In this document: one piece after another, positions 54,593 through 63,018 of the stretch | Numbering within the stretch: position 1 is the first letter of the stretch | How the letters are laid out: every line of letters starts with the position of its first letter | DNA from: Kribbella sandramycini | GTDB taxonomy: Bacteria; Actinomycetota; Actinomycetes; Propionibacteriales; Kribbellaceae | Length of the DNA stretch: 64,000 nucleotides | Assembly (NCBI RefSeq): GCF_013131805.1 | Contig: NZ_JABJRC010000002.1 | Location: forward strand, 1 to 64,000 | Direction of reading: 5' to 3' | Program-made: the position numbers and the translations under genes | The notes under the pieces: generated by a model | The model's database searches: none | What the model saw: only the letters and a program-made list of their open reading frames with translations | Told to the model about the DNA's origin: nothing

Positions 54593-55315
54593 CTACAAAC
54601 CGAACAGCCCCACGGCGTTTCCCCACCGGACCGCGTCGGCCTCGGCCGGCGTCAGGTCGGCTGCCTCCAGGGCGCCGAGGGCGACCGAGGGGTCGATGAG
54701 AGTGGCGTCGGTGCCGAACATCAGGCGGTCGGGGCCGATCCGGTCGAGGATCCAGCGGATCCGGCCGGCTTCGGGGGCCGACCAGCAGGGCTCGAACCAG
54801 ATCCGGTCGGAGCGGCCGGCGGCCTCGGGGACGAGCGGCCAGCCGGCGGCGCCCATGTGACCGGCCAGGACGCGCGCGCCGGGCACCCGGGCCGCGACAT
54901 CGGCCAGATCGAGAACGGTGTCACCCCAGGTGTGCACGAGGGTCGGCAGGCCGAACTCGGTGGTCAGCTCGATCGCGGCCTGCATGGCCGGGGCGGCGAT
55001 CGGCGTCCGGCTGTACTCGGAGTGAATCTTGGCGCCCACCCAACGGACGTCGCCGGCCAGCCGGGTCAGGTCGGCGCGCGCCTCCTCCAGGCGGCGGGGG
55101 TCGACCACGACCATGCCGCGCAGCCGGTCGTCGACGCCGAGCTGTTCGTCGAGCGCGCGGTTGCCCGCGGGGGCGTCGTACACGATCGCCTCGATCGAGG
55201 AGACCAGCTGCAGGTCGATCCCGAACCGGTCGAGCAGCTCGGAGTTGACCTCGATCGGGCCGACCTCCATCGAGAAGAACCACGGGCCCCAGTGGGCGTG
55301 GACGTCGATCAGCAT
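54593..55315 (-). CDS. Amidohydrolase family protein (catalytically complete)
   Basis: 240 residues from the ATG at 55315, which shares one base with the stop of the upstream paralogue (TGATG). Amidohydrolase-2 TIM barrel with all metal ligands: HxH in LIDVHAHWGP, His in PTLVHTWGD, His in VLAGHMGAAG, and Asp in LMFGTDATLID. The relatives hydrolyse or decarboxylate small carboxylates, lactones or amides. Last gene of the four-gene minus-strand operon. Same length as the next gene. Confidence 0.9.
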   Translation of the reverse strand: MLIDVHAHWGPWFFSMEVGPIEVNSELLDRFGIDLQLVSSIEAIVYDAPAGNRALDEQLGVDDRLRGMVVVDPRRLEEARADLTRLAGDVRWVGAKIHSEYSRTPIAAPAMQAAIELTTEFGLPTLVHTWGDTVLDLADVAARVPGARVLAGHMGAAGWPLVPEAAGRSDRIWFEPCWSAPEAGRIRWILDRIGPDRLMFGTDATLIDPSVALGALEAADLTPAEADAVRWGNAVGLFGL

Positions 55316-56037
55316 CACGGCTCCAGGAGCTTGGTCAGGGACTGACTGCCCACCTGCGCGATCTCGGCCGCGGTCAGCTTCGAGCTGAGCAGCCGCCGCC
55401 GGACCGAATGCGTTTCGTGGAACGGCGTCCGGCCGCCGAAGACCAGCCGCTCCGCGCCGACCTCGGCGGCGACGATCTCCAGCGAGTCCGGCCCGGTCAG
55501 CATCCGGGTCGAGGTGTGGAAACCCGGCTCCGCCCGGGCGAGCAGGACGAAGTCGCCCAGGTAGTAGAAGTGCGTGTCCAGGAACAGCACCCGCGCGCCG
55601 AGCCCGCGCAGCTCCGGACCGATCACCCGGACGTCGCCCTCGACGAACAGCGGCAGCCCGGCCGCGACCACCAGCCGCACCACGTGCCCGAACGCCGGAT
55701 ACCGCGGATCGACGGCCTGCGCGGCCGGGGCCAACCGGATCGCAGCCGGCCGCTCCGGCGCCGCGAGCAACCGCTCCAGCTCCTTCTCCGCGCCGAGCGG
55801 ATCCCGCAGATCTAGCACCGGGCACCCGATCCATCCATTGCCCGAGGCAACTTCCTGCGCTTCGGCGTTCCCCGACGGGACGTCGAAGTGCACCGCCCGC
55901 AGCGAGGCGACCACGCCGCCGGAGATCCCGGTCGCGGCGAACACCTCGCGCACCTTTTCGGGCCGGCTCCAGCGGCCGGTCGTCACGTCGTGCCCGACGA
56001 GGATGTCGCAGTCGAGCAGCGGGGGAGCGTCGGTCAT
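55315..56037 (-). CDS. Degenerate amidohydrolase paralogue (pseudoenzyme)
   Basis: 240 residues from the ATG at 56037, overlapping the stop of the aminotransferase by one base. It aligns end to end with the neighbouring amidohydrolase, but the metal site is gone: HxH is replaced by LLDCDILVGHD, the barrel His by LPLFVEGDVRV, and the catalytic Asp region FGTDAT by VFGGRTPFHET; only a His in FLDTHFYY remains. It cannot bind metals the usual way, so a structural or regulatory partner role for the intact paralogue is likely (inference). Confidence 0.85.
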   Translation of the reverse strand: MTDAPPLLDCDILVGHDVTTGRWSRPEKVREVFAATGISGGVVASLRAVHFDVPSGNAEAQEVASGNGWIGCPVLDLRDPLGAEKELERLLAAPERPAAIRLAPAAQAVDPRYPAFGHVVRLVVAAGLPLFVEGDVRVIGPELRGLGARVLFLDTHFYYLGDFVLLARAEPGFHTSTRMLTGPDSLEIVAAEVGAERLVFGGRTPFHETHSVRRRLLSSKLTAAEIAQVGSQSLTKLLEP

Positions 56038-57263
56038 CAGGTCTCCTGGGCGAATGCGGAGTGCACCTTGCGGATCGCGGTGACGATATCGTCCACGTCG
56101 GCGGAGCTGTAATTCTCGTTCCAGTTCAGGACGAGCAGCCGGCGGTCGATCAACTCCTCCGCGACCGGGCACAACCCCGGCGGGTACGCCACCCCCTGCA
56201 GCGGGAACTCCGACCGCCCGTACGTGCGGTGCTCCCGGATGGCGGGCGCGGCATACAGCGGCCCGGTCAGATAGCCCGGGTTCGCCGCGACGCCCTCGGC
56301 GGTCAGCGCAGCGCCCCACTGATGGATGTCGCCCGCAACATCCGGGTCGAGGACGAGCGGATACATCCAATACACATGGTCGCCCCCGTCGAGCGGCGTC
56401 CGGACGCCGGGCAGCTCACCCAAGCCCGCGGTCAGGCGAGCCGCGCCGGTACGCCGATCCGCGACGACCCCGGCCAGTCGCGTCAACTGGGCCCGGGTGA
56501 CCGCGCCGACCAACTCGGTCATCCGGTAGTTCAGCGCGAGGAACAAGTACGTGCGTTCGTTGGTGTCGCGCGGCCAGCCCTTGTCGGCGAACAGCCGCAT
56601 CCGCCGGGCCAGCGCCGGGTCGTCGGTGATCACGAGGCCGCCGTCCCCGGCGCTGATGTGTTTGGTCTGCTGCAGGCTGAAGCAGCCGATGTCGCCGACG
56701 CGCCCGGCGTACCTGTCGCCGACCGGGGCGAGGTAAGCCTGCGCGCAGTCCTCGATCAGGCGCAGGCCGTGCTCGTCGCAGAGCGCTCGCAGCTCGCGGA
56801 TCGGGGCCGGTTTGCCGAACAGGTGGACGGCGAGGACGGCCTTGGTCCGCGGGGTGATCGCCGCGGCGACCGCGGCCGGATCGAGGTTCCCGGTCAGCGG
56901 GTTCACATCGGCGAAGACGGGCACGGCGTTCTGCATCAGGATCGGGAAGATCGTGCCCATGTCGCTGATCGGCGTCGTGATGATCTCGTCGCCCGGCTCC
57001 GGGTCGACCGCGGCGACGGCCAGGTGCAGCGCCGCCGTCCCGGAACTGCAGCCGACGGCGTACTCCGCGCCGATCAGCGTTGCGAACTCCTGCTCGAGCG
57101 CGCGCACCTCGGCGCCCCAGGTCGACGACAGCATGCCGCTGCGCAGCACCCGCTCGGCCGCCTTGACCTCGTCGTCGCCGAAGCGCCGGCCGGTCGCGTT
57201 GAACACCGACGGCAGCGGAACGGTCCGTACCGGGGCCCCGCCGTTCACCGCGAGCTCGTCCAC
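56037..57263 (-). CDS. DegT/DnrJ/EryC1/StrS family PLP aminotransferase
   Basis: 408 residues from GTG 57263 (GGGAGG 5 bases upstream). Sugar-aminotransferase family: GCSSGTAALHLAVAA, ITTPISDMGTIFPI, LIEDCAQAYLAP, and the PLP-Lys segment FSLQQTKHISAGDGG (Lys201). These enzymes usually aminate a keto-sugar or inosose using Glu or Gln. No sugar nucleotide or antibiotic genes are near; instead it is followed by two amidohydrolases with overlapping codons, so it is part of a small dedicated pathway. Confidence 0.92.
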   Translation of the reverse strand: MDELAVNGGAPVRTVPLPSVFNATGRRFGDDEVKAAERVLRSGMLSSTWGAEVRALEQEFATLIGAEYAVGCSSGTAALHLAVAAVDPEPGDEIITTPISDMGTIFPILMQNAVPVFADVNPLTGNLDPAAVAAAITPRTKAVLAVHLFGKPAPIRELRALCDEHGLRLIEDCAQAYLAPVGDRYAGRVGDIGCFSLQQTKHISAGDGGLVITDDPALARRMRLFADKGWPRDTNERTYLFLALNYRMTELVGAVTRAQLTRLAGVVADRRTGAARLTAGLGELPGVRTPLDGGDHVYWMYPLVLDPDVAGDIHQWGAALTAEGVAANPGYLTGPLYAAPAIREHRTYGRSEFPLQGVAYPPGLCPVAEELIDRRLLVLNWNENYSSADVDDIVTAIRKVHSAFAQET

Positions 57264-57324
57264 GATGCCTCCCGCAACAGAATTACGGTCATGGCTGTAA
57301 AAGCTTCGGGCCGACCCTACCGGA

Positions 57325-58539
57325 TCACAGGTGGACGCGATAGACGACCAGCGGCCGGCCGCTGCCGGTGCCGATCTGGGTGCCGGTGGCATCGGCCAGT
57401 CCGGCGCGCTCCAGGCGGTTCAGCACGCGGCGCGCCGTCCGCGGCTGGATCCCGAGGTGATCGGCGACGGTCCGCGTCGTCAGGCCGTCGCCGTTCGGCG
57501 CGTGCACCAGCTCCTGCAGCCGCTCCAGCGTGCCCTTCGACAACCCGGCGCGCTGGGCGAGCAGCTGCAGTTTCGAGCGCTGCTGCGCGCGCGGCGTCGC
57601 GCCGCCGACCAGGATCAGATCGATGTCGTTGCGCAGTGACACGACAGCCGCTGAGCGGCCGGCGGTCTTCGCGCGGCCGAGCGCTCGCCGGGCCAGCGTC
57701 TCGGTCTCGATCCCGGAGCCGCCGACCCCGAAGCCGATCCGGACCGGGCCGAACTGCTCCTTCAGCCGGGTCAGCATGCCGAGCTCGGTGAACTCCGCGG
57801 TCGCCTGCTCCAGCGGCCCGCGCGTCCCGACCACGAGGAACCGCTTCTCGTCGTACCGGACGACGCTGCTCCCGAGCGAGCCGGCCTCGCGCCGCAGCGC
57901 GTCCTCGGCCTCGGCCGCGATCTCGACCAGGCCGAGCGCGATCTGCGCGTCGTCGCTGCGCAGCGCGTCGTGGACGAGCAGCAGGCCGTTCAGCGCGGAG
58001 CGGACCGAGTGGATCGACGGGCCGAGCCGGACGGCGGTCCGCTCGCGGCGCAGTTTGTCGTACGCCGATCGCAGACAGGTGATCGCGATCGTCGCATTGG
58101 TCTCGCGGTGGAAGGCGAGGACGTCGTCCGAGCTCAGGCCCGGCCGGTACGGGAAGACGCTGATCCCGTCGGTCGGCAGCCCGGCCTCGGTCAGCGTCTC
58201 GAGCACCTGGGCCTCGTCGAGGACATCGATACTCATCGAGGTGATGTCCTGGCCGTCGCGCAGCAGTTCGAGCAGGGCGCGCAGCAGCGTGGCGCCGGTG
58301 TACTCGACATGCGTGGCCGGGCGGTCGAGCAGGTTGGCGGCCGCGGCGATCTGGTAGGGCACGACGCCGGTGAACAGCCACGCGTCGACACTCGGCGGCG
58401 CCTCGGCCAGCACCCGCGGCGTCTCGGTCTCCCGCCGGTACTTCAGCGGCAGCACCTCGATGCCACGCTGGGATCCGATGATCCTGCAGGTAGAGGTGAC
58501 CAGGTCCGACGGCCCGACCACCCCGATCGTCGTCACCAT
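57325..58539 (-). CDS. Winged-helix regulator with degenerate GGDEF-like sensor domain
   Basis: 404 residues from the ATG at 58539 (AAGGG 7 bases upstream). Three parts: a Rossmann-like N-terminal domain (TTIGVVGPSDLVTSTCRIIG), a middle domain with IGFGVGGSGIETETLARRALGRAK, which resembles degenerate GGDEF or GTP cyclohydrolase-like sensor folds, and a C-terminal winged helix (LTTRTVADHLGIQPRTARRVLNRLERAGLADATG is contiguous). It precedes the DegT/amidohydrolase genes in the same direction (61-base gap) and is likely their regulator. The assignment of the middle domain is tentative. Confidence 0.7.
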   Translation of the reverse strand: MVTTIGVVGPSDLVTSTCRIIGSQRGIEVLPLKYRRETETPRVLAEAPPSVDAWLFTGVVPYQIAAAANLLDRPATHVEYTGATLLRALLELLRDGQDITSMSIDVLDEAQVLETLTEAGLPTDGISVFPYRPGLSSDDVLAFHRETNATIAITCLRSAYDKLRRERTAVRLGPSIHSVRSALNGLLLVHDALRSDDAQIALGLVEIAAEAEDALRREAGSLGSSVVRYDEKRFLVVGTRGPLEQATAEFTELGMLTRLKEQFGPVRIGFGVGGSGIETETLARRALGRAKTAGRSAAVVSLRNDIDLILVGGATPRAQQRSKLQLLAQRAGLSKGTLERLQELVHAPNGDGLTTRTVADHLGIQPRTARRVLNRLERAGLADATGTQIGTGSGRPLVVYRVHL

Positions 58540-58633
58540 CGGATGCCCTTCACCGGCTCAGTCTCACCAGAACGCCGGTGCGCCGCAACAACCCGCGCCG
58601 TACGCCAACTGGACCAGCCGGTACAGTCGAGAC

Positions 58634-59224
58634 ATGCTGACAGCGAAAGGGCTCGCGACGCGAGGCCGGATCGTGGCCGCCGCGGCCGACGAGATCCGCG
58701 AGCGGGGGATCGGCGTGGTCACGCTGGATGACGTCGGGCGCCGCAGCAAGACCGGGAAGAGTCAGCTGTTCCACTACTTCCCCGACGGCAAGGAGCAGTT
58801 GCTGCTCGCGGTCGCCGAGCGGGAGGCCGAGCGCGTCATCGAGGATCAGGAGCCGCAGCTCACCGAGCTGAAGTCCTGGGCGGCCTGGGACGAGTGGCGC
58901 GATGTCCTGGTCGCGAAGTACCGCCGCCAGGGCGTGAACTGTCCGCTCGGCGTCCTCATCACCGAGATCGGGCGGCATACCCCGGCCGCGCAGGCGGTGA
59001 CCGCGAAACTGCTGACGCAGTGGCAGCATCGGGTCCAAACCGGGATCGAGGACATGCAGGCGAGCGGCGACATCCGCGCGGACGTCGATCCGGCGCACGC
59101 AGCCGCGGCGCTGATGGCCGCGATCCAGGGCGGGGTCGCGATCCTGATGTCCTCCGGTTCGTCGGAGCATCTCGAACACGCCCTGGATCTCTGCCTGGAC
59201 TACCTGCGCATCAGGCCCAGTTGA
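58634..59224 (+). CDS. TetR family transcriptional regulator
   Basis: 196 residues from ATG 58634; longer in-frame starts overlap the divergent regulator gene. HTH: RGRIVAAAADEIRERGIGVVTLDDVGRRSKTGKSQLFHYFPDGKEQLLLAV is continuous; the ligand domain has GVNCPLGVLITEIGRHTPAA, as in the YxaF/LmrA-like group. Its last 14 bases overlap the convergent aldo/keto reductase, which may be its target. Confidence 0.92.
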   Translation: MLTAKGLATRGRIVAAAADEIRERGIGVVTLDDVGRRSKTGKSQLFHYFPDGKEQLLLAVAEREAERVIEDQEPQLTELKSWAAWDEWRDVLVAKYRRQGVNCPLGVLITEIGRHTPAAQAVTAKLLTQWQHRVQTGIEDMQASGDIRADVDPAHAAAALMAAIQGGVAILMSSGSSEHLEHALDLCLDYLRIRPS

Positions 59225-60290
59225 GCACCGGCGGCCGGTACCCGGCCGGCTTGTCGCCGACCTTCGCGCCGGCGTTGACCAGCCAGCTCTGGTAGTCCGG
59301 CGTGAACATCCGGTAGACCGACTCCGGCGGTACGGCGCTCGCCGTGTCGAGCCGCGCCCGGAGCTCAGCCGGCAGTTCGAAGTCGAGCGCCGCCATCGTC
59401 GTCGTGAGCTGCTCGGGTGAGCTCGCGCCGACGATTGCCGACGCGATCCCGGGCTGGGTGGCGACCCAGTTCACCGCGACCTGAGCCGCCGTCACGCCGA
59501 GCTCATCGGCGACCGACCGGACGACGTCCAGCAGTGCCCAGTGCCGATCGCTCCAGTCACGCGCCGGCGAACCTTCGCCGCTGAGCCGCCCGTCGCCGGT
59601 GACACCGCTGGCGTCGTCCCTCTGGTACTTGCCGGTCAGGAAGCCGCTCGCGAGCGGGCTCCAGGCAGTGATGCCGAGGCCGAGCTCCTGAGCCATCGGG
59701 ACGTGCTCGGTCTCGATCGTCCGCTCGGCGAGGGAGTAGGGCAGCTGCAGGCTGATCAGTGGAACCGATCCGAGGGTCTGGGCGCGGGCGGCGTACCAGG
59801 CCGGGACGTCGGACAGCCCGGCGTACCGGATCTTGCCGGCTTGGGTGAGGTCGTCGAAGGTGCGCAGGACCTCCTCGATCGGGGTGATCCGGTCCCAGGT
59901 GTGCAGCAGGAACAGGTCGAGGTAGTCGGTGCCGAGGCGGCGCAGCGAGTCCTCGGCCGCGCGGATCATGTGTTTGCGGCCGTTGCCGCCCGCGTTCGGG
60001 TCGCCGGGGCCGACGCTGTTGGTGAACTTGCTGGTCAGCACGAGCCGGTCGCGGCGGCCGCTCGCGAGTTTGCCGAGGATCTGTTCGCTCTCGCCCGCGG
60101 TGTAGAAGTCGGCGGTGTCGACGAAGTTGCCGCCGGCGTCGACGTACGCGCCGAAAATTGCCGCGGCCTGCTCGGGGGTGCGGCCGTAGGGTGCGTGGAA
60201 TCCGCCGGTGCCGAAGTTCATCGTGCCGAGCGCGAGGCGGCTGACCCGGAGTCCGGAGCGGCCGAGGAGGTAATAGTTGTCGAGTGCCAT
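59211..60290 (-). CDS. Aldo/keto reductase
   Basis: 359 residues from the ATG at 60290 (weak Shine-Dalgarno). AKR family: LALGTMNFGTGGFHAPYG, Asp/Tyr in NFVDTADFYTAGESEQILG, Lys in LVLTSKFTNSVG, His in LFLLHTWDRITPIEE, and WSPLASGFLTGKYQ. Reduces an aldehyde or ketone with NADPH. Divergent from the GMC oxidoreductase only 59 bases away, so the two may share a promoter region and a substrate. Confidence 0.93.
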   Translation of the reverse strand: MALDNYYLLGRSGLRVSRLALGTMNFGTGGFHAPYGRTPEQAAAIFGAYVDAGGNFVDTADFYTAGESEQILGKLASGRRDRLVLTSKFTNSVGPGDPNAGGNGRKHMIRAAEDSLRRLGTDYLDLFLLHTWDRITPIEEVLRTFDDLTQAGKIRYAGLSDVPAWYAARAQTLGSVPLISLQLPYSLAERTIETEHVPMAQELGLGITAWSPLASGFLTGKYQRDDASGVTGDGRLSGEGSPARDWSDRHWALLDVVRSVADELGVTAAQVAVNWVATQPGIASAIVGASSPEQLTTTMAALDFELPAELRARLDTASAVPPESVYRMFTPDYQSWLVNAGAKVGDKPAGYRPPVLNWA

Positions 60291-60349
60291 GACGTCAGCG
60301 TTGCTCGGGAAAAATGGACCGGCAAGTACAAAGCTCGGGAGGCAGCGTG

Positions 60350-62299
60350 GTGCTGAGTACGGCGCAGCGGGCGGCGCTCGCGCGGCTGACGGAGCTGGCG
60401 GTGCCGGGGGCGGATGTCGTCGCGTTCGTGGAGCGGGTGCTGACCGGGGATCGGCCGGATTGGCTTCCCCGGATCGAGCGTGCGCTGGCCGTCGACGGCG
60501 ACCTGGACGCACTGCTCGCCGACGCCGATGCGGCCTGGTTGATCCGGCTCGTCGCGCAGGGCCATTACGCCGACCCGGCCGTTTGGGCCTCGGTCGGTTG
60601 GCGGGCCGACGCCGGTGGATCGTGGTCCGAAGTCGAGACCCCGCTGGCCGTCACGCCGTGGGCGGCGCTGGAAGATCGGTACGACGCCGTGGTGATCGGC
60701 TCGGGTGCCGGTGGGGGAGCGGCGGCTCAGGTGCTGGCCGAATCCGGACGGTCGGTGCTCGTGGTCGAGCTGGGGTCGTATCCGGCGACTTCCGACCTCG
60801 CGCGGGATCACCTGCGGAATCCACGGTCAATCGCTGGGCTGCCGGCGTACACGGATCCGGACCCGGTGGGGCGGCCGCGAGTCGCGGTGGTCGACGGGGT
60901 GACGTCGTACCCGCTGCCGCCGGATGGGGAGTGGGGGAACAACGCGTTCACCGTCGGCGGCGGGACGCGGGTCTACGGCGCGCAGGCCTGGCGGTTCGTT
61001 CCGCACGACTTCCGGATGGCGACGACGTACGGCATACCGGAGGGGAGCGGGCTGGCGGACTGGCCGATCTCGTACGCCGAGCTGGCGCCGTACTACGCGC
61101 TGGCCGAGCAGCGGTTCGGGGTGAGTGGCGGCGGGGTCGATCCGTGGCATGAGCCGCGGGAGTTGCCGATGCCGCCGCTGCCGCGGACCGGGCCGGCCGA
61201 TCGGTTGGCGGCTGCGGCGGATCGGCTCGGGTGGGGCACGCTCGACGTCCCGCTGCTGATCAACTCGGTCGACTACCAAGGCCGGGCCGGGTGTGTGCGG
61301 TGCGGTCAGTGCGTCGGGTTCGCTTGTCCGGTCGAGGCGAAGTCCGGGACGCACAACACTGCGCTGCCGGCGGCGCTGGCGACCGGGCGCTGCACGTTGG
61401 TGACCGGTACGACGGCCGAGCGGCTGGTCGTCTCGGGGTCGGGGCGGGTCGCCGGGGTTGCGCTGGTCGATACGCAGCTTCGGCGTCGGGTGATCGAGTG
61501 TGCGGAGGTAGTCGTCGCGGCGGGCGCGTCCGAGACGCCGCGGTTACTGCTGAACAGCGCGCATGCAGGGGAGCCCGACGGGTTGGGGAACAACCAGGAT
61601 CAGGTCGGGCGGTACCTACAGGCGCATGTGTACGCCGGGGCGGTGGGCCTGTTCGATGACGAGGTGGCTGATCTGATCGGTCCCGGGGTGTCGATCGCGA
61701 CCTGCGACTTCCGGCACGGGAACGCCGGGATCGTCGGCGGCGGGATGCTGGCCAACGAGTTCGTGCCGACGCCCGCCGCGACGTACGACTATCTGACCGG
61801 CGCCAGGCTGATCCCTCGCGCCGGGGCGGCCGGGCTGGCCGCCATGCGGCGCGAGAGTCGCCGGATGCTGCGCGTCGTCGGGCCGATCCAGGAGGTCACG
61901 TCGGCGGAGTCACGCGTGCGGGTGGACCCGCGGGTGGTGGATCGGTACGGGAATCCGGTGGTCTCGATCAGCGGATCGATCCATCCGGAGGACGTGCGGG
62001 CGCATGCCTTCTTATCGGCGAAGGCGCAGGAGTGGCTGGCCGAAGCAGGCGCGGTGCGGACGGCGCTCGGCTCGGTCGGTACGACGGCGCGCGCGAGCAC
62101 CGGTCAGCATCAAGCGGGCACCTGCCGGATGGGTGACGACGCCGCTCGTTCGGTCGTCGACCCCTACGGGCGGGTCTGGGGTCACGACAACGTCTGGATC
62201 GCCGACGCCTCCGTACATGTCACCAACGGCGGAGTGAACCCGGTGCTGACCGTTCTGGCCGGTTCACTCCGCATCGCCGAGCACCTGGTTTCAGCGTGA
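60350..62299 (+). CDS. GMC family oxidoreductase with N-terminal accessory domain and Cys cluster
   Basis: 649 residues from GTG 60350 (GGGAGG 7 bases upstream; ATG 60314 is the alternative). Residues about 1-110 are helical and resemble the gluconate 2-dehydrogenase subunit 3 (Tat-less here). A FAD Rossmann motif VIGSGAGGGAAAQVLAESG follows, then GGGTRVYGAQAWRF, the cluster CVRCGQCVGFACPVEAKSG, and the GMC_C end HQAGTCRMG with DASVHVTNGGVNPVLT. It oxidises a hydroxyl group, probably of a sugar or polyol, with electrons passed on rather than to O2 (inference). No signal peptide. Confidence 0.88.
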   Translation: MLSTAQRAALARLTELAVPGADVVAFVERVLTGDRPDWLPRIERALAVDGDLDALLADADAAWLIRLVAQGHYADPAVWASVGWRADAGGSWSEVETPLAVTPWAALEDRYDAVVIGSGAGGGAAAQVLAESGRSVLVVELGSYPATSDLARDHLRNPRSIAGLPAYTDPDPVGRPRVAVVDGVTSYPLPPDGEWGNNAFTVGGGTRVYGAQAWRFVPHDFRMATTYGIPEGSGLADWPISYAELAPYYALAEQRFGVSGGGVDPWHEPRELPMPPLPRTGPADRLAAAADRLGWGTLDVPLLINSVDYQGRAGCVRCGQCVGFACPVEAKSGTHNTALPAALATGRCTLVTGTTAERLVVSGSGRVAGVALVDTQLRRRVIECAEVVVAAGASETPRLLLNSAHAGEPDGLGNNQDQVGRYLQAHVYAGAVGLFDDEVADLIGPGVSIATCDFRHGNAGIVGGGMLANEFVPTPAATYDYLTGARLIPRAGAAGLAAMRRESRRMLRVVGPIQEVTSAESRVRVDPRVVDRYGNPVVSISGSIHPEDVRAHAFLSAKAQEWLAEAGAVRTALGSVGTTARASTGQHQAGTCRMGDDAARSVVDPYGRVWGHDNVWIADASVHVTNGGVNPVLTVLAGSLRIAEHLVSA

Positions 62300-62800
62300 G
62301 ATGCCGACGCCGCTCTTGGCTTCGCGGCCGTACTTCGCCAGCTCGGCGTCCAGGTCGAGGCGGCTGACACCGGCCTGCTCCTTGTCGGCGTCGGTCAGCT
62401 GGTCGGCGGGGATGATCCAGACGATCTCGAACTCGAGGCCGTCGGGATCCTTGCCGTACAAGGATTTGGTGGTGCCGTGGTCGGAGGAGCCGACCAGGGC
62501 GCCGGCCGCCTGCAGGCCGGTGGCGAGATCGGCCAGATCGCCGAGGGTGTCGACCTCCCAGGCGAGGTGGTAGAGGCCGACCGTCGACTTCCCGGCGCCA
62601 GACGGGCCGGCCTGGTCGCCGATCTGGAACAACCCGAGGTCGTGGTCGTTGGTCGAGCCCGGCGCGCGCAGGAAGGCCGCGCCCTGGAACGCGTCCCCGG
62701 TCTCGGTGTAGCCGAAGCCGAGCACATCGCGGTAGAAGGCCACGCTGGCGGCCACGTCGCGCACGTACAAGACCGCATGGTTCAACCGGAAGATCGCCAT
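62291..62800 (-). CDS. VOC family protein (glyoxalase/dioxygenase-like)
   Basis: 169 residues from the ATG at 62800. Two beta-alpha-beta-beta-beta modules: IFRLNHAVLYVRDVAASVAFYRDVLGF (His7), then TVGLYHLAWEVDTLGDL (second His) and SLYGKDPDGLEFEIVW (terminal Glu). This His/His/Glu set binds Fe or another metal, as in catechol 2,3-dioxygenase-like proteins. Overlaps the 3' end of the GMC gene by 9 bases. Confidence 0.92.
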   Translation of the reverse strand: MAIFRLNHAVLYVRDVAASVAFYRDVLGFGYTETGDAFQGAAFLRAPGSTNDHDLGLFQIGDQAGPSGAGKSTVGLYHLAWEVDTLGDLADLATGLQAAGALVGSSDHGTTKSLYGKDPDGLEFEIVWIIPADQLTDADKEQAGVSRLDLDAELAKYGREAKSGVGISR

Positions 62801-62821
62801 TCCACACCCCTCGTCAGTAGA

Positions 62822-62843
62822 TGTTCACCATAATAGTTGAACA
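62822..62843 (-). promoter_or_regulatory. AT-rich promoter/operator of the VOC gene
   Basis: Inverted repeat TGTTCA / TGAACA separated by 10 bases, in an AT-rich stretch 22-43 bases before the ATG; TATTAT or TATGGT on the minus strand could be the -10. The shape resembles a MarR-type operator; no such gene is adjacent. Confidence 0.45.
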
Positions 62844-62859
62844 CTAAACTGAATACCAG

Positions 62860-62973
62860 GCCGGCTCCGGCTGGGGCTCGTTTCCTGGGTCCGCTAAGCC
62901 GGCTCCGGCTGGGGCTCGTTTGCTGGGTCCGCTAAGCCGGCTCCGGGTGGGGCTCGTTTGCTGGGTCCGCTAG
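62860..62973 (+). repeat. Three tandem 38-bp repeats
   Basis: Units at 62860-62897, 62898-62935 and 62936-62973 begin GCCGGCTCCGG and end with TGGGTCCGCTAA (or TAG in the third). They differ at only 1-3 positions. There are no spacers between units. Confidence 0.9.
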
Positions 62974-62978
62974 GCCGC

Positions 62979-63018
62979 CGGTGGGTGGGCCAGTCGCCTG
63001 CCATTGGCCCACCCACCG
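62979..63018. other. Strong hairpin next to the 38-bp repeats
   Basis: Perfect 14-bp arms CGGTGGGTGGGCCA (62979-62992) and TGGCCCACCCACCG (63005-63018) with a 12-base loop. It lies between the 3' end of the LysR-type gene and the 38-bp repeats and may terminate that gene. Confidence 0.75.

Noticed and set aside
56037..57263. Antibiotic or nucleotide-sugar biosynthetic cluster around the DegT gene
   Set aside because: No glycosyltransferase, nucleotidyltransferase, dehydratase, PKS or NRPS gene is nearby.
62860..62973. CRISPR-like tandem repeats
   Set aside because: The three 38-bp units abut without spacers and no cas gene is present.
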